The position numbers and the translations under genes were made by a program. Source: an uncultured Pseudomonadales bacterium (GTDB lineage: Bacteria; Pseudomonadota; Gammaproteobacteria; Pseudomonadales; Azotimanducaceae). Taken from it: a stretch of 37,037 nt of DNA. The stretch spans positions 1 through 37,037 of the forward strand of contig CAMYJX010000019.1 in assembly GCA_947258825.1 (NCBI GenBank). The letters run 5' to 3'. The notes beneath the pieces are model-generated. The model saw only the letters and a list, made by a program, of their open reading frames with translations. It was not told where the DNA came from and did not search any database. Below are positions 1 to 7,803 of this stretch, piece by piece (position 1 is the first letter of the stretch; each line of letters opens with the position of its first letter).

Positions 1-193
1 GTTCCAGCTTGCCACGCAGCTGCCCGAAGCCTGACGTCTGAATCTCGAAAATGCTGTCGTCGGCAAGACGGACGTCCGCAACAAAGCTGCCGACGGGGAC
101 TTCTTCCGCGCTGCCGGCTGTCGCGTAGTGGGACTTGAGCGCCTGGTGCAGCGGGCTCTCGTTGAGGGTTCCAATGGTGGGAGGCGTACTCAC
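1..193 (-). CDS. Conserved hypothetical protein, N-terminal fragment
   Basis: Only the first 64 codons are present; the gene continues past the left edge. The frame opens at a GTG (codon 193-191) and reads VSTPPTIGTLNESPLHQALK, followed by a stretch containing SFVADVRLADDSIFEIQTSG and then a GQLRGKLE-type end. The pattern 'GTLNE-x-x-LH-x-ALK ... V-D-V ... IEIQT ... L--KL' matches an uncharacterised bacterial family I recall as DUF8091-like. Its I-E-I-Q-T core is reminiscent of nuclease-fold strands, but that is only an impression. An ATG ten bases upstream is in a different frame, so GTG is preferred; no convincing ribosome site precedes it. It is divergent from the next gene. Confidence 0.6.
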   Translation of the reverse strand, partial: MSTPPTIGTLNESPLHQALKSHYATAGSAEEVPVGSFVADVRLADDSIFEIQTSGFGQLRGKLE

Positions 194-308
194 GGGGTGC
201 CATTAAGGCAGCCGGGGCTTTGTGAGTAAAGATCGCTATGCCATACTCAAGATGCCCTTGAAAGGCAAACGGACCACAACAACTTCAACCGTGCTGGGGA
301 GAACAAAT

Positions 309-605
309 ATGAGCGCAGACGGTACCTGGAACACCACCATGAACACCCCTATGGGCGCACAGAACGGCACCCTGACCCTCGCCACCGAGGGCGGCACCCT
401 GACCGGCAAGCTCAGCGGCCCTCAGGGTGATATCGACCTCACGGACGGTGCCGTCGACGGCGACGCGCTCACCTGGAAGGCCGCCATCACCGCCCCCATG
501 CCGATGACGCTGGAGTTTGCGGCCACTGTCGACGGGGACAACATCAGCGGCAACGTCAAGCTCGGCGCGTTCGGCGACGCCACTTTCACCGGCACGCGGG
601 CCTGA
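309..605 (+). CDS. Small beta-rich conserved hypothetical protein
   Basis: A 98-residue protein starting at the ATG at 309, preceded at a good distance by GGGGAG. An upstream in-frame GTG at 222 would add 29 basic, unconserved-looking residues without a ribosome site, so the shorter form is preferred. The sequence is a run of short alternating strands rich in Gly, Thr and Asp (GTLTLATEGGTLTGKLSGPQ, then WKAAITAPMPMTLEFAATVD, ending FGDATFTGTRA), as in small beta-sandwich or lipocalin-like folds. I recall homologues in many bacteria, all of unknown function. There is no signal peptide or membrane segment, so it is probably cytosolic. It lies upstream of, and co-directional with, the carboxyltransferase gene (87-nt gap). 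Confidence 0.75.
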   Translation: MSADGTWNTTMNTPMGAQNGTLTLATEGGTLTGKLSGPQGDIDLTDGAVDGDALTWKAAITAPMPMTLEFAATVDGDNISGNVKLGAFGDATFTGTRA

Positions 606-651
606 TTCAGAAAACGCAGCTATTTCGGGCGACGGATACCCTGCATGTGCA

Positions 652-670
652 CAGCCCGCCACGCGGGCTG
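652..670 (+). other. Short perfect hairpin between two genes
   Basis: CAGCCCGC, a CAC loop, then GCGGGCTG form an 8-bp perfect stem. It lies 46 nt after the small beta-rich gene and 22 nt before the carboxyltransferase start. There is no T-run, so it is not a classical intrinsic terminator. It could protect a 3' end or sit in the leader of the next gene. Confidence 0.4.
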
Positions 671-692
671 ACGCGGAGATAGACGGTTCTCG

Positions 693-2336
693 ATGAGCTG
701 GGAAGACGAAATCCGCGAGCTGGCTAACCGCAAAACGCTGGCTTTCCGTATGGGCGGGGCCGACAAGGTGGCTCGCCAGCACCAGTTCAACAAGCTGACC
801 ATACGCGAGCGGGTGGCCGCCATCAGCGACCCGGGAACCTTCGACGAGGTGGGCACCCTGGCAGGCGTCGGTCGCTACGACGAAAAGGGAACCCTCGAGT
901 CTTTCACCCCCTCCAACTTCATCTTCGGCGTGGCCGAAATCGATGGCCGACCGGTGGTGCTGTCGGGGGACGACTTCACCGTGCGAGGCGGTTCCGCCGA
1001 TGCCTCGATCGCGGGCAAGCGCGTCAGGGCCGAGGGCCTGGCGCTGGAGCTGCGGTTGCCCCACATTCGGCTGGTGGACGGCATGGGGGGCGGGGGTTCC
1101 GTCAAAACCATAGAAACCGCCGGCCGCACCTACATCCCCGAGCTGCGCGGCTGGGAAACCGTGGTGCAGCACCTGGCCGTAGCGCCGTCGGTATCGTTGG
1201 CGCTGGGATCAGTGGCCGGTATCGGCGCCGCCCGGGTAGCGACCAGCCACTATTCGGTCATCGTCAAGGACAGCGCTCAGATGATGATCGCCGGTCCGGC
1301 GCTGGTGGACTGGGCCAGCCTGGGCGACGTCAGCAAAGAGGAGCTGGGCGCATCGAAAATTCACACGCGTAACGGGGCCATAGACGACGAAGCCGGCAGT
1401 GAGGAAGAGGCATTCAGTCTGGCGCGCCGTTTTCTCTCCTATCTCCCCGGCCACACCGGCGAGCTTCCACCCACGGTCGAGAGCGATGACGACCCCGAAC
1501 GCCAGGCGCCGTTTCTCCGCGAGGTCGTCCCTCGCGATCCGCGCCAGGTCTACAAGATGCATCCCGTGATCGAGGCAGTGCTGGACCGCAACTCCTTCTT
1601 CGAAATCGGCCGGCGCTGGGGTCGCTCCATCATCACGGGTCTGGGCCGTCTGAACGGCGTGCCCGTGGCCCTGTTCGCAGAGAACCCCAGGGTCTACGGT
1701 GGCGCCTGGACGGCGGACAGCTGCCGCAAGCTCATCCGGCTCATCGACCTGGCCTCGACCTTCCACCTGCCGCTCGTCCATCTGGAGGACTGCCCGGGCT
1801 TTCTCATCGGCAAGCAGTCCGAAGAGCAGTCGACCATCCGCTTCGGTTCCCAGGCCCTGGCCGCTCTGGGTCAGTCTCCGGTGCCCTTCTGCAGCGTCAT
1901 CATCCGCAAGGCTTTCGGGGTGGCCGGCGCGGCCAACCACAAGCCGGGCAGTCATCACGTACGGGTATCCTGGCCGTCTGGGGACTGGGGTTCACTGCCC
2001 ATCGAGGGCGGGATGGAGGTTGCCTACAAAGCCGAGCTGGCGGAATCCGACGACTACGAAGCCCATCTGGCGCGCATCAAGACCCGGCTCAATCAGTTGC
2101 GGTCACCGTTCCGCTCTGCCGAGTACTTCGAGATAGAGGAAATCATCGATCCGTCAGTCGAGTCTCCGGTGCCAAAGGCCTCGAAACCGAATCGCCAGCC
2201 CGCGCTCAGCCGCTCCGCGGTTCCCTCTCGACGCAGAGTTGCCGCTTACGCGTCAATCCGCGTCGTTCGGCTTCGCGGAAATGGCAGGCGATTCGGTTTC
2301 GAGGCCTTTGGCAACGGCGGGTCGACTGCCGGCTGA
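693..2336 (+). CDS. Acyl-CoA carboxylase, carboxyltransferase (beta) subunit
   Basis: A 547-residue biotin-dependent carboxyltransferase of the propionyl/methylcrotonyl/geranyl-CoA carboxylase beta family. It transfers carboxylate from biotin to an acyl-CoA. Both crotonase-like halves are present. The N-terminal half has GFLAGVGRYDE-type text and the glycine stretch GMGGGGSVKTIETAG near residue 130. The C-terminal half has ENPRVYGGAWT, HLEDCPGFLIGKQSEE and VIIRKAFGVAGAANH, which hold the usual oxyanion and CoA-site glycines. The family typically ends soon after 'RSPFR-A--F-IEEIIDP', reached here near residue 489. The last ~58 residues are arginine-rich and unfamiliar, and are encoded by an inverted-repeat element (2171-2312). 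No biotin carboxylase gene is in the window, so the substrate cannot be assigned. It converges on the next gene with a 4-nt gap. Confidence 0.9.
   Translation: MSWEDEIRELANRKTLAFRMGGADKVARQHQFNKLTIRERVAAISDPGTFDEVGTLAGVGRYDEKGTLESFTPSNFIFGVAEIDGRPVVLSGDDFTVRGGSADASIAGKRVRAEGLALELRLPHIRLVDGMGGGGSVKTIETAGRTYIPELRGWETVVQHLAVAPSVSLALGSVAGIGAARVATSHYSVIVKDSAQMMIAGPALVDWASLGDVSKEELGASKIHTRNGAIDDEAGSEEEAFSLARRFLSYLPGHTGELPPTVESDDDPERQAPFLREVVPRDPRQVYKMHPVIEAVLDRNSFFEIGRRWGRSIITGLGRLNGVPVALFAENPRVYGGAWTADSCRKLIRLIDLASTFHLPLVHLEDCPGFLIGKQSEEQSTIRFGSQALAALGQSPVPFCSVIIRKAFGVAGAANHKPGSHHVRVSWPSGDWGSLPIEGGMEVAYKAELAESDDYEAHLARIKTRLNQLRSPFRSAEYFEIEEIIDPSVESPVPKASKPNRQPALSRSAVPSRRRVAAYASIRVVRLRGNGRRFGFEAFGNGGSTAG
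2171..2312. repeat. 26-bp perfect inverted repeat inside a gene's 3' end
   Basis: The arms at 2171-2196 and 2287-2312 are perfect reverse complements over 26 bp, separated by 90 bp of GC-rich spacer. The left arm begins GCCAAAGGCCTCG and the right arm ends CGAGGCCTTTGGC. The element lies in the last ~165 nt of the carboxyltransferase reading frame and encodes its atypical tail. It ends 24 nt before that gene's stop and about 30 nt from the convergent gene's stop. It could be an inserted palindromic element or a long stem acting as a bidirectional 3'-end structure. No T-run follows. Confidence 0.9.
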
Positions 2337-2340
2337 AGGG

Positions 2341-3168
2341 TTACCTGTCACCGTTCAGCAGGTACTGAAGAACGTCGTCGAGGTTGGGATCGGCAACGGC
2401 CTTCAGGGGGGCCATGCGCTGGTAGACGTCTGCGGCTGAGCGGTGAAAGCCTCCGGGCAGGCCGCAGGCTTCGAAGGTTGCCGCGATCTCGAGCATCTCG
2501 TCGACAAAGCGCCACGCCTTGCCCGCGGTACCCCGGGCCGTGAGCTCCGATCGCTGCGCCAGACCGGCCTGAGACAGGGACCATTCCTCCAGCAGCGCCG
2601 GCGTTACGGATTCGGCTTCGGCAAGGGCCCGGACATTCAGCAGCAGCGCCGATAGCCCTTTAGTGTAGGCGGCGTAACACATCTTCAGGGCCGAGGCGCT
2701 GGCGGGATCGGCGCCAACGGCGATGGCCTCGAGCGGCCCGGCAGAGAACCAGGCCGCGGCCTGTTCTGCGGCAGGCCCCGAAAGGTACAGACGGGTCGTA
2801 CCCGGTTGGCGTGCCGGCGGCCCGATGATGCCGCCGTCGACAAACTGAGGGCCGGCGACCTCAGAGATCGCGCGAGCGGTCGCCGGAGAAACAGCGTTGG
2901 CGTCCAGGTACGGACCTGAATAGCCCGAATTCCTGACCCACCGTGCCTGTTCCAATGCCGCCCCCGGGGGGCAGACGGACACCAGGGCGTCCAGACCGGA
3001 AAAAAGCTCGGCCGGGGTTTCGCAGCCGCTGAAGCCGGCGGATTCTGCTCTGATCCGAGTGTCCGCACTTCGATCTCTGCTGAACCAGCGGACGCTGTGC
3101 CCCGAGGCCTTGAGCGTTTCGCCAACCGTCACGCCCATGTCCCCGGGGTGAAGCAGAGCGACGTTCAA
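2341..3168 (-). CDS. NAD(P)-dependent oxidoreductase, DUF1932 (beta-hydroxyacid dehydrogenase-like)
   Basis: A 275-residue protein with a Rossmann N-terminus (NVALLHPGDMGVTVGETLK, a G-x-M-G variant of the dinucleotide loop) and WFSRDRS at the end of the second strand. It then has LVSVCPPGAA and the FVDGGIIGPPA signature of DUF1932-containing relatives of 3-hydroxyisobutyrate dehydrogenase. The segment ALKMCYAAYTKGLSALLLN around residue 160-180 carries the lysine expected at the family's catalytic position and leads into a helical C-terminal DUF1932-type domain. The frame opens at a TTG whose first bases overlap the upstream amidohydrolase stop (TTGA), so translation is probably coupled. The substrate is unknown; the pairing suggests a shared catabolic step on an amide or amino-acid derivative. 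Confidence 0.85.
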   Translation of the reverse strand: MNVALLHPGDMGVTVGETLKASGHSVRWFSRDRSADTRIRAESAGFSGCETPAELFSGLDALVSVCPPGAALEQARWVRNSGYSGPYLDANAVSPATARAISEVAGPQFVDGGIIGPPARQPGTTRLYLSGPAAEQAAAWFSAGPLEAIAVGADPASASALKMCYAAYTKGLSALLLNVRALAEAESVTPALLEEWSLSQAGLAQRSELTARGTAGKAWRFVDEMLEIAATFEACGLPGGFHRSAADVYQRMAPLKAVADPNLDDVLQYLLNGDR

Positions 3169-4667
3169 CGCCGGTAGTCCAGCGGAGGTTCACGGTCGCC
3201 AAGCAGGGCCTGATAGCGAAAATCCGCGCCACGCCGAGCTTCGAACTCGTCCTTCGCCGCAGCCAGCAACTCCGGCATCTGATAAAGGTCCGCCGACGTG
3301 AGCGCGAGCAACCGGGCCGCCAGCAGCATCCCCTTGTGACCGATGCTGGTGCCTCCCGCCGCGACCGCCTGCCAGCTGTGCGCAGGCGTGCCGGGCACCC
3401 AGGTCGCCGTGCCAAACCCGGCGGTGGGCACGTTCCAACTGACGTCCCCCACGTCGGTGGATCCCATGTTCTGACGAAAGACGAACGGCTGTACCTGCTC
3501 GGCCGATTCCATGGGAGGCAGGTTTCCGGAAAGCGAAGACCTCAGCTCCTGGGCGAACATCCTTTCATCGGTGTCATACGCGATGCCGCCCAGTACCCGC
3601 AGATTCTCGTCCATCAATCGGCTCAACACATCGTTGGGCAACAGCGGGTAGTTGCCATGCATCACCTCGTAATCCATGCGCGTACCGGTACCCGTAGCGC
3701 CGGCCTCCGCAGCCGTGACCACGCGCTCGAAGAGTGCGACCGCCGTTTCCGCCTCGGGATGACGAACGTAGTAGTAGACTTGCGCTCTTTCGGGGACGAC
3801 GTTGGGCGCCGCGCCGCCGTCGGTGATCACGTAGTGAATTCGGGCCTCCTGAGGCACGTGCTCACGCATGAGATTTACCATGAAGTTCATGGCCTCGACG
3901 CCGTCCAGCGCCGAGCGTCCCCGCTCCGGCGCGCCAGCGGCGTGAGCAGCTACGCCATGAAAGGTAAAGCGTCCGGATTTGTTCGCGGTGGTGGTATAGG
4001 GAGAAGCGTCATTCCTGTCCCGCGGATGCCAGTGCAGCACCACGTCGACGTCGTCAAACAGACCAGCGCGGGTGAGATAGACCTTGCCGGAGCCGCCTTC
4101 CTCCGCCGGCGTGCCATAGACGCGCACGGTGCCTTTGCGGCCGGTATCCGCCAGCCAGGCCGCTACGGCAGCACCCGCGGTAACGGACGCTGCACCGAAC
4201 AGATGATGACCGCACGCGTGCCCAGGCGCACCTTCCAGCAGCGGCTGTCGTCGGGGAGCAGCCGCCTGCGACAGGCCCGGCAACGCGTCGAACTCGGCAA
4301 GAATTCCGATGATCGGCTTGCCGCTGCCGTGACTGGCGATGAATGCCGTTGGGATGCCCGCCACCCCGCTGTCAATGCTGAAACCCTCTCCGCTCAGGTA
4401 GCGTTGCAGAAGCGCGCTGCTCTGTCGTTCCTGATAGCCGAGCTCAGCCAGAGACCAGATCTCATCAGCAAGTTCTACGCCCGTGGTCGACCGTGCCTCG
4501 ACATAGGGCAACACATCCTCATCGGCTATGGCCGCCGACCAGGAGAAAGACAGGACCGCAATAGCCAGGCACATTGTTACAGCCCACCCGCTCCCCGACC
4601 GAACGTCGGCTCCTTGCGGCGTCTCGCCACTCTCGCCCCCTGGCGCGGCTGTCCTGAAGCTGATCAT
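3165..4667 (-). CDS. M20-family metallo-amidohydrolase (AbgB-like), probably exported
   Basis: A zinc-dependent M20 peptidase/amidohydrolase, closest in feel to aminobenzoyl-glutamate utilisation protein B. Visible motifs are GILAEFDALPGLSQ (metal-ligand Asp region), GHACGHHLFG (metal histidines), YGTPAEEGGSGK (catalytic and metal glutamates), LHWHPRDRN and a dimerisation domain starting HGVAAHAAGAPERGRSALDG. The conserved C-terminal TPAHSWQ is also present. A hydrophobic stretch (MCLAIAVLSFSWSAAIADE) suggests secretion. The start is uncertain: ATG 4667 (500 aa) has an arginine before the hydrophobic segment, while ATG 4574 (469 aa) begins inside it. Neither has a strong ribosome site. It is coupled to the downstream oxidoreductase by a 4-nt overlap. 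Confidence 0.85.
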   Translation of the reverse strand: MISFRTAAPGGESGETPQGADVRSGSGWAVTMCLAIAVLSFSWSAAIADEDVLPYVEARSTTGVELADEIWSLAELGYQERQSSALLQRYLSGEGFSIDSGVAGIPTAFIASHGSGKPIIGILAEFDALPGLSQAAAPRRQPLLEGAPGHACGHHLFGAASVTAGAAVAAWLADTGRKGTVRVYGTPAEEGGSGKVYLTRAGLFDDVDVVLHWHPRDRNDASPYTTTANKSGRFTFHGVAAHAAGAPERGRSALDGVEAMNFMVNLMREHVPQEARIHYVITDGGAAPNVVPERAQVYYYVRHPEAETAVALFERVVTAAEAGATGTGTRMDYEVMHGNYPLLPNDVLSRLMDENLRVLGGIAYDTDERMFAQELRSSLSGNLPPMESAEQVQPFVFRQNMGSTDVGDVSWNVPTAGFGTATWVPGTPAHSWQAVAAGGTSIGHKGMLLAARLLALTSADLYQMPELLAAAKDEFEARRGADFRYQALLGDREPPLDYRR

Positions 4668-4822
4668 GCACAGTGTCCGTCGGTGAAGATACGCCGTCAC
4701 TTTGCCGGCGCCGTTCAAAAAGCGCAATCGTCGCCGGGGTTCAGGTGGCGTTAAGGTTCACGCCACTAACTTCAGAGTGACTGTGTTACCGCGCTGCACC
4801 CGCGCCAACAGGAGGAAGCCTC

Positions 4823-5239
4823 ATGCAAATCTCATCTCTCCCGCGACTGCGCCCGCGACAACTGCTGCTCTGCGCCTGGTTGCTCAGCGCGGCGCTGACA
4901 GCGCCGACAGCACTGTCTCTCCCGAAATCCTCCCCCGGGAACGCAGGCGCCGAACCCCCAGGACTTCTGCGCAATGCGGTTCAGGTAGAGCAGATTCCGG
5001 CTGCCAGAAGCGCCGGGGACCTGACGGCCATCGATCTTTCCCATGTGCTGCTTTCTACCGCCGACGACAAACGCTACCTGCTGACGCTGCGTCGCCGGTG
5101 TCCCGAGTTGCGCTGGGCACGGCACATCGGCGTTACCGCTTCAGGAGACAGCATCTGGGCAGGGTTCGACGCCCTTACTGCGGATGGTCAGAGCTGTCAG
5201 ATCCGGGAGATACATCGGCTCGATGGCCGCGCGCTCTAG
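4823..5239 (+). CDS. Small secreted protein, DUF6491-like
   Basis: A 138-residue protein whose ATG follows a strong AGGAGG. An N-terminal signal peptide is clear (RLRPRQLLLCAWLLSAALTA, then PTALS), so it is exported. The mature part carries 'LTAIDLSHVLLSTADDKRYL', LTLRRRCPELRWAR and a late cysteine (GQSCQIREIHRL). Two cysteines (in RRRCPEL and GQSCQI) could form a disulfide. The spacing of 'I-D---VLL-----YLL-LRRRCP-L------', then 'C--R-IHR', fits the uncharacterised DUF6491 family found in proteobacteria, though I hold that name loosely. It diverges from the amidohydrolase gene and is followed by a palindromic non-coding stretch. The function is unknown. Confidence 0.7.
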   Translation: MQISSLPRLRPRQLLLCAWLLSAALTAPTALSLPKSSPGNAGAEPPGLLRNAVQVEQIPAARSAGDLTAIDLSHVLLSTADDKRYLLTLRRRCPELRWARHIGVTASGDSIWAGFDALTADGQSCQIREIHRLDGRAL

Positions 5240-5254
5240 CCGCTGGGGAAACTG

Positions 5255-5447
5255 GGCAACGAATGCGGGTGGTTCTTCGGGAGAGAAGCGCTGGCCGCGG
5301 GATTTAAAGACCCAGCGCCAACCCTCCGGGTTGCCCTCGCAGGTCGAAGTTGCCCCTGCGGGTCAATTCGCCCCACTCGGTGGCGCTTCACGGTCGTTAA
5401 ATCCCGCGGCCAGCACTTCTCGCGTAGGAGTTCCTGCATTCGTTGCC
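5255..5447. repeat. Two-block inverted repeat in non-coding DNA
   Basis: The stretch 5240-5662 has no credible gene. Its left part is an imperfect inverted repeat of ~50-nt arms. The outer block GGCAACGAATGC (5255-5266) pairs with 5436-5447. A 25-bp inner block (5283-5307, containing GCTGGCCGCGGGATTTAA) pairs with 5397-5421 with one mismatch. The blocks are separated by 16 and 14 unmatched bases. The space between the arms (5308-5396) holds smaller complementary pieces. This resembles two head-to-head copies of a short interspersed palindromic element between convergent genes. Confidence 0.8.
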
Positions 5448-5483
5448 AAGCTACGCCACAAAACGCTTGGAACCATCTGGCGG

Positions 5484-5628
5484 GACGCCATCCCCGGGCG
5501 GGCGGGCTGACCGTGACGCGACGCCGAAGCGGTCGAGTTGACCGACCCATGGGGTTGGGCAACCTCGATCGCTGAGGGAAACCCGGAGGGTCGGAGCGCG
5601 GTCGGCACGCCCGCCCGGGGATGGCGTC
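5484..5628. repeat. 21-bp perfect inverted repeat
   Basis: A 21-bp arm at 5484-5504 (contains GCCATCCCCGGGCGGGC) is matched perfectly by its reverse complement at 5608-5628, with 103 bp between. It follows directly on the previous repeat and ends 35 nt before the stop of the TonB-like gene. A 10-bp direct periodicity on TTCGAA (5631-5657) fills most of the remaining gap. These structures could form strong stems in transcripts arriving from either side. Confidence 0.8.
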
Positions 5629-5662
5629 TCTCGAATTCGTTCGAATGCGTTCGAACCGGCTA

Positions 5663-6610
5663 TCAGGTGGGCAGGAAATGCACCGGATAGCTGATGGTCG
5701 TGATGCTCACGTCACGCTCGCCGAAGTTGAACATCCGAATTCGGCTCATGATCTTGGCAACCAGCACTTCGTCCGCCAGCTCGGATGCGACCACGTTGAC
5801 GTCGGATACCTGCCCTGAGGGACTGATGACCAGTTCCAGGACGACCTTGCCCTGGAGGGTCGGGTCAGAGCGCAGCGCGCGATTGTAGATTGCGAAGATG
5901 GACCCCTTGTTGGCATCGAACACCCGACGTATCTCTTCGATGCTGCGCTGCCTCGGATCCACCTGCTTGGGAGCGCGAACGCCACCGGTCCCTTCCGCGC
6001 TTGGCGGCGCCTCCACTTTGGTGGTTTCCCGCCCGGACAGGGCCACACCGCCGGTATCCCGGGAAAGCGCGGCCACATTGACGCCTGTGCTTCTGGCGCT
6101 GTGTTTGGATGTCAGCACCGAGCGGTCGATGCTGGCCGCCTCTCCCGCGCCCCGCTGAATGGACGCGGTGTCCTGAAGTTTCGACGTGTCTACAGCTTCG
6201 CGCATATCCGCAAAGGCATCCTTGAACGCCAGCAGCCCGGAAACGGCCGCCTTCTCCCTGGCATCGGCAACCGTCGGTTGCGGCTCAGGCTTGGTTTCAA
6301 CCTTCGGTACCGGCTCGGGCTCGGGTACGGGCTCCGGTTTCGGTTCTTCCTTCACCTCCGGCTTTGGCGGCGGTGGTGGTGGAACGACCGGCTCGGTCTT
6401 CTCCAGGAGTATTCGCGCAAGCTGCGGAGGCAGCTCTTCCAGCTCCTCGCGCTCCGCTTCGGGCACGGGGAGCAAGGGCAAAGCTACGCCGCAGAACAGG
6501 ACGATAAGCAGGCAATAGCTCAACCACTTGCGGAATCTGCGATTATCCTCGCGACCCGTATCCCACGGCAGCGCAAATACTCCCGCTGAATAGTTCGCCA
6601 ATGCGGTCAT
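5663..6610 (-). CDS. TonB-like energy transducer with AgmX/PglI-type C-terminal domain
   Basis: A 315-residue protein with the plan of a TonB-type transducer: a short cytosolic N-terminus, one membrane helix (about 29-47, WLSYCLLIVLFCGVALPLL), and a proline/lysine/glutamate-rich periplasmic spacer (about 75-112, with a PPPPPP run). A low-complexity linker follows, then a C-terminal alpha/beta domain (about 225-315) reading SIEEIRRVFDANKGSIFAIY, LQGKVVLELVISPSGQVSDV and ending SYPVHFLPT. That ending is the signature of the AgmX/PglI C-terminal domain known from myxobacterial gliding proteins and related Ton-like transducers. It is the last gene of the ExbB-ExbD-ExbD operon; its start overlaps the ExbD stop as TGATG. 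It probably couples the inner-membrane motor to periplasmic or outer-membrane partners. Confidence 0.85.
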   Translation of the reverse strand: MTALANYSAGVFALPWDTGREDNRRFRKWLSYCLLIVLFCGVALPLLPVPEAEREELEELPPQLARILLEKTEPVVPPPPPPKPEVKEEPKPEPVPEPEPVPKVETKPEPQPTVADAREKAAVSGLLAFKDAFADMREAVDTSKLQDTASIQRGAGEAASIDRSVLTSKHSARSTGVNVAALSRDTGGVALSGRETTKVEAPPSAEGTGGVRAPKQVDPRQRSIEEIRRVFDANKGSIFAIYNRALRSDPTLQGKVVLELVISPSGQVSDVNVVASELADEVLVAKIMSRIRMFNFGERDVSITTISYPVHFLPT

Positions 6611-7188
6611 CAGGCTTCCCTCCCCGCCCGATTGAGACTGGCGGTTTCAGGCAGCGCGGCATCGGCGGGTCCCGGGTCGGCTTCGTCTCCGGGCGGCGGA
6701 ACCGCCTCACCCTGCAGTTGATTCACCGCCAGAGAGATCCGGGCGAAATCACTGCTCTGGCAGGTCAACATGATCTTCTTGAGCAGCGCATAGGGCAGCT
6801 CTCGATCGCCCATGATGGTGATTTCGTGGCCACCCTCGGGGATGACGCCCTTGCGCTGCGCCTGGTAGTCGAGCTCCTGCTTCAGCCCTTCGATGACGTT
6901 TTCTTTGCTGCCCATGGCATCCGTCACTCTGGCCACCGGACGGCCCTGGACCACGACGTCGTCGGCACTCACCGAGATCACCAGCTGGTTGTCCGGGCGT
7001 TTTTCAGACGTGGAGTCCGGCAGTTCAATCTTCGTGTTGGTCTGCAGCACTTCCACTTCGGAAGAGTTGACCATCAGGAAAAACACCAGAATGGTGAAGA
7101 TGTCCATCAGCGAAACCAGGTTGAGCGCCGCGGTTTTCTTGAGTTTGCGTTGGGTGCCGCGTCGATGCTGGTGGCGAAGCTTACTCAT
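6610..7188 (-). CDS. ExbD/TolR-family protein, paralogue 1 (retains membrane Asp)
   Basis: A 192-residue ExbD/TolR-type subunit: a basic cytosolic N-terminus, one membrane helix (about 21-41) and a periplasmic domain. The helix reads LNLVSLMDIFTILVFFLMV, with Asp29 at the position of the proton-pathway aspartate of E. coli ExbD (TPFIDVM). The periplasmic part has the usual strand-helix pattern (QLVISVSADDVVVQGRPVAR; ITIMGDRELPYALLKKIM). The last ~30 residues are a Pro/Asp/Ala-rich tail. It overlaps the upstream ExbD by 4 nt (ATGA) and the downstream TonB-like gene by 1 nt (TGATG), which implies tightly coupled synthesis. Confidence 0.9.
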   Translation of the reverse strand: MSKLRHQHRRGTQRKLKKTAALNLVSLMDIFTILVFFLMVNSSEVEVLQTNTKIELPDSTSEKRPDNQLVISVSADDVVVQGRPVARVTDAMGSKENVIEGLKQELDYQAQRKGVIPEGGHEITIMGDRELPYALLKKIMLTCQSSDFARISLAVNQLQGEAVPPPGDEADPGPADAALPETASLNRAGREA

Positions 7189-7727
7189 GACCGGCCTCCT
7201 GCACTCTGGTCAACACCGGCAACGCCCGCAGCCGGTTTGGGCGAGTCTCCCAGAGAGATGACCGGAAAGAGCTCCGCCTGCACCACTTCCAGGTGCTGAA
7301 CCGTGGGGTAGCTCCGGACGCGATCCATGACGGAAACCAGCGTCTGGTAGCTGGTTTCATCCTGCAGCAGCACCATGATGTCCTGCTTCTCGGGCATGCG
7401 GCGCTTGAGCTCCTGCATCACCAGAGAGAGGTTCTCATAGTCGTGCTCGCCATCGACCAGCGGCAGCGTCTTGATGGTACCGCCTCGGCCATCGGCCACC
7501 CGCAGGCCGTCGGCAGACACGACGACCTCCAGGTGGACGGCATCGGGATCGAACTGTTCCGAACCAGCATCGCCGGCTGGAAAATTCAGGTCGATTACCG
7601 TGGTGTGGGTAAACACCATGGACAGCAGCAGAACGGGTACCAGCACGATCATGAGATTCATGAACGGGGTAACGTCCAGATCTGCCGCTTCCTGATGCTT
7701 GTGTTTACGGTGCCTTACGCGATCCAT
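7185..7727 (-). CDS. ExbD/TolR-family protein, paralogue 2 (Asn replaces membrane Asp)
   Basis: A 180-residue ExbD/TolR-type subunit with one membrane helix and a periplasmic domain. The helix start LDVTPFMNLMIVLVPVLLLS aligns directly with the E. coli ExbD segment INVTPFIDVML, but the protonatable Asp is Asn24 here. The TPF motif is kept and the periplasmic domain is intact (VHLEVVVSADGLRVADGRGG; DIMVLLQDETSYQTLVSVMD), so the protein does not look degenerate. With paralogue 1 it would give a mixed ExbD pair, one carrying Asp and one Asn. The gap to the upstream ExbB gene is 76 nt, the largest within the operon. Confidence 0.9.
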   Translation of the reverse strand: MDRVRHRKHKHQEAADLDVTPFMNLMIVLVPVLLLSMVFTHTTVIDLNFPAGDAGSEQFDPDAVHLEVVVSADGLRVADGRGGTIKTLPLVDGEHDYENLSLVMQELKRRMPEKQDIMVLLQDETSYQTLVSVMDRVRSYPTVQHLEVVQAELFPVISLGDSPKPAAGVAGVDQSAGGRS

Positions 7728-7803
7728 ACTCAGCGCTCCGATCCTTGTCCTTCAGTTGCGGTCCCGCCGGAGTCCCGGCTGAGACCGACCGTCTGCGCCG
7801 CGA

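Noticed and set aside
285..1172. Long open frame on the minus strand over the small beta-rich gene and the carboxyltransferase
   Set aside because: Antisense shadow of high-GC coding DNA; no family sense, and the plus-strand genes are clear.
3336..4754. 472-codon open frame on the plus strand over the M20 gene
   Set aside because: No recognisable domain, Arg/Gly-rich text typical of reverse-complement shadows; the M20 catalytic motifs are on the other strand.
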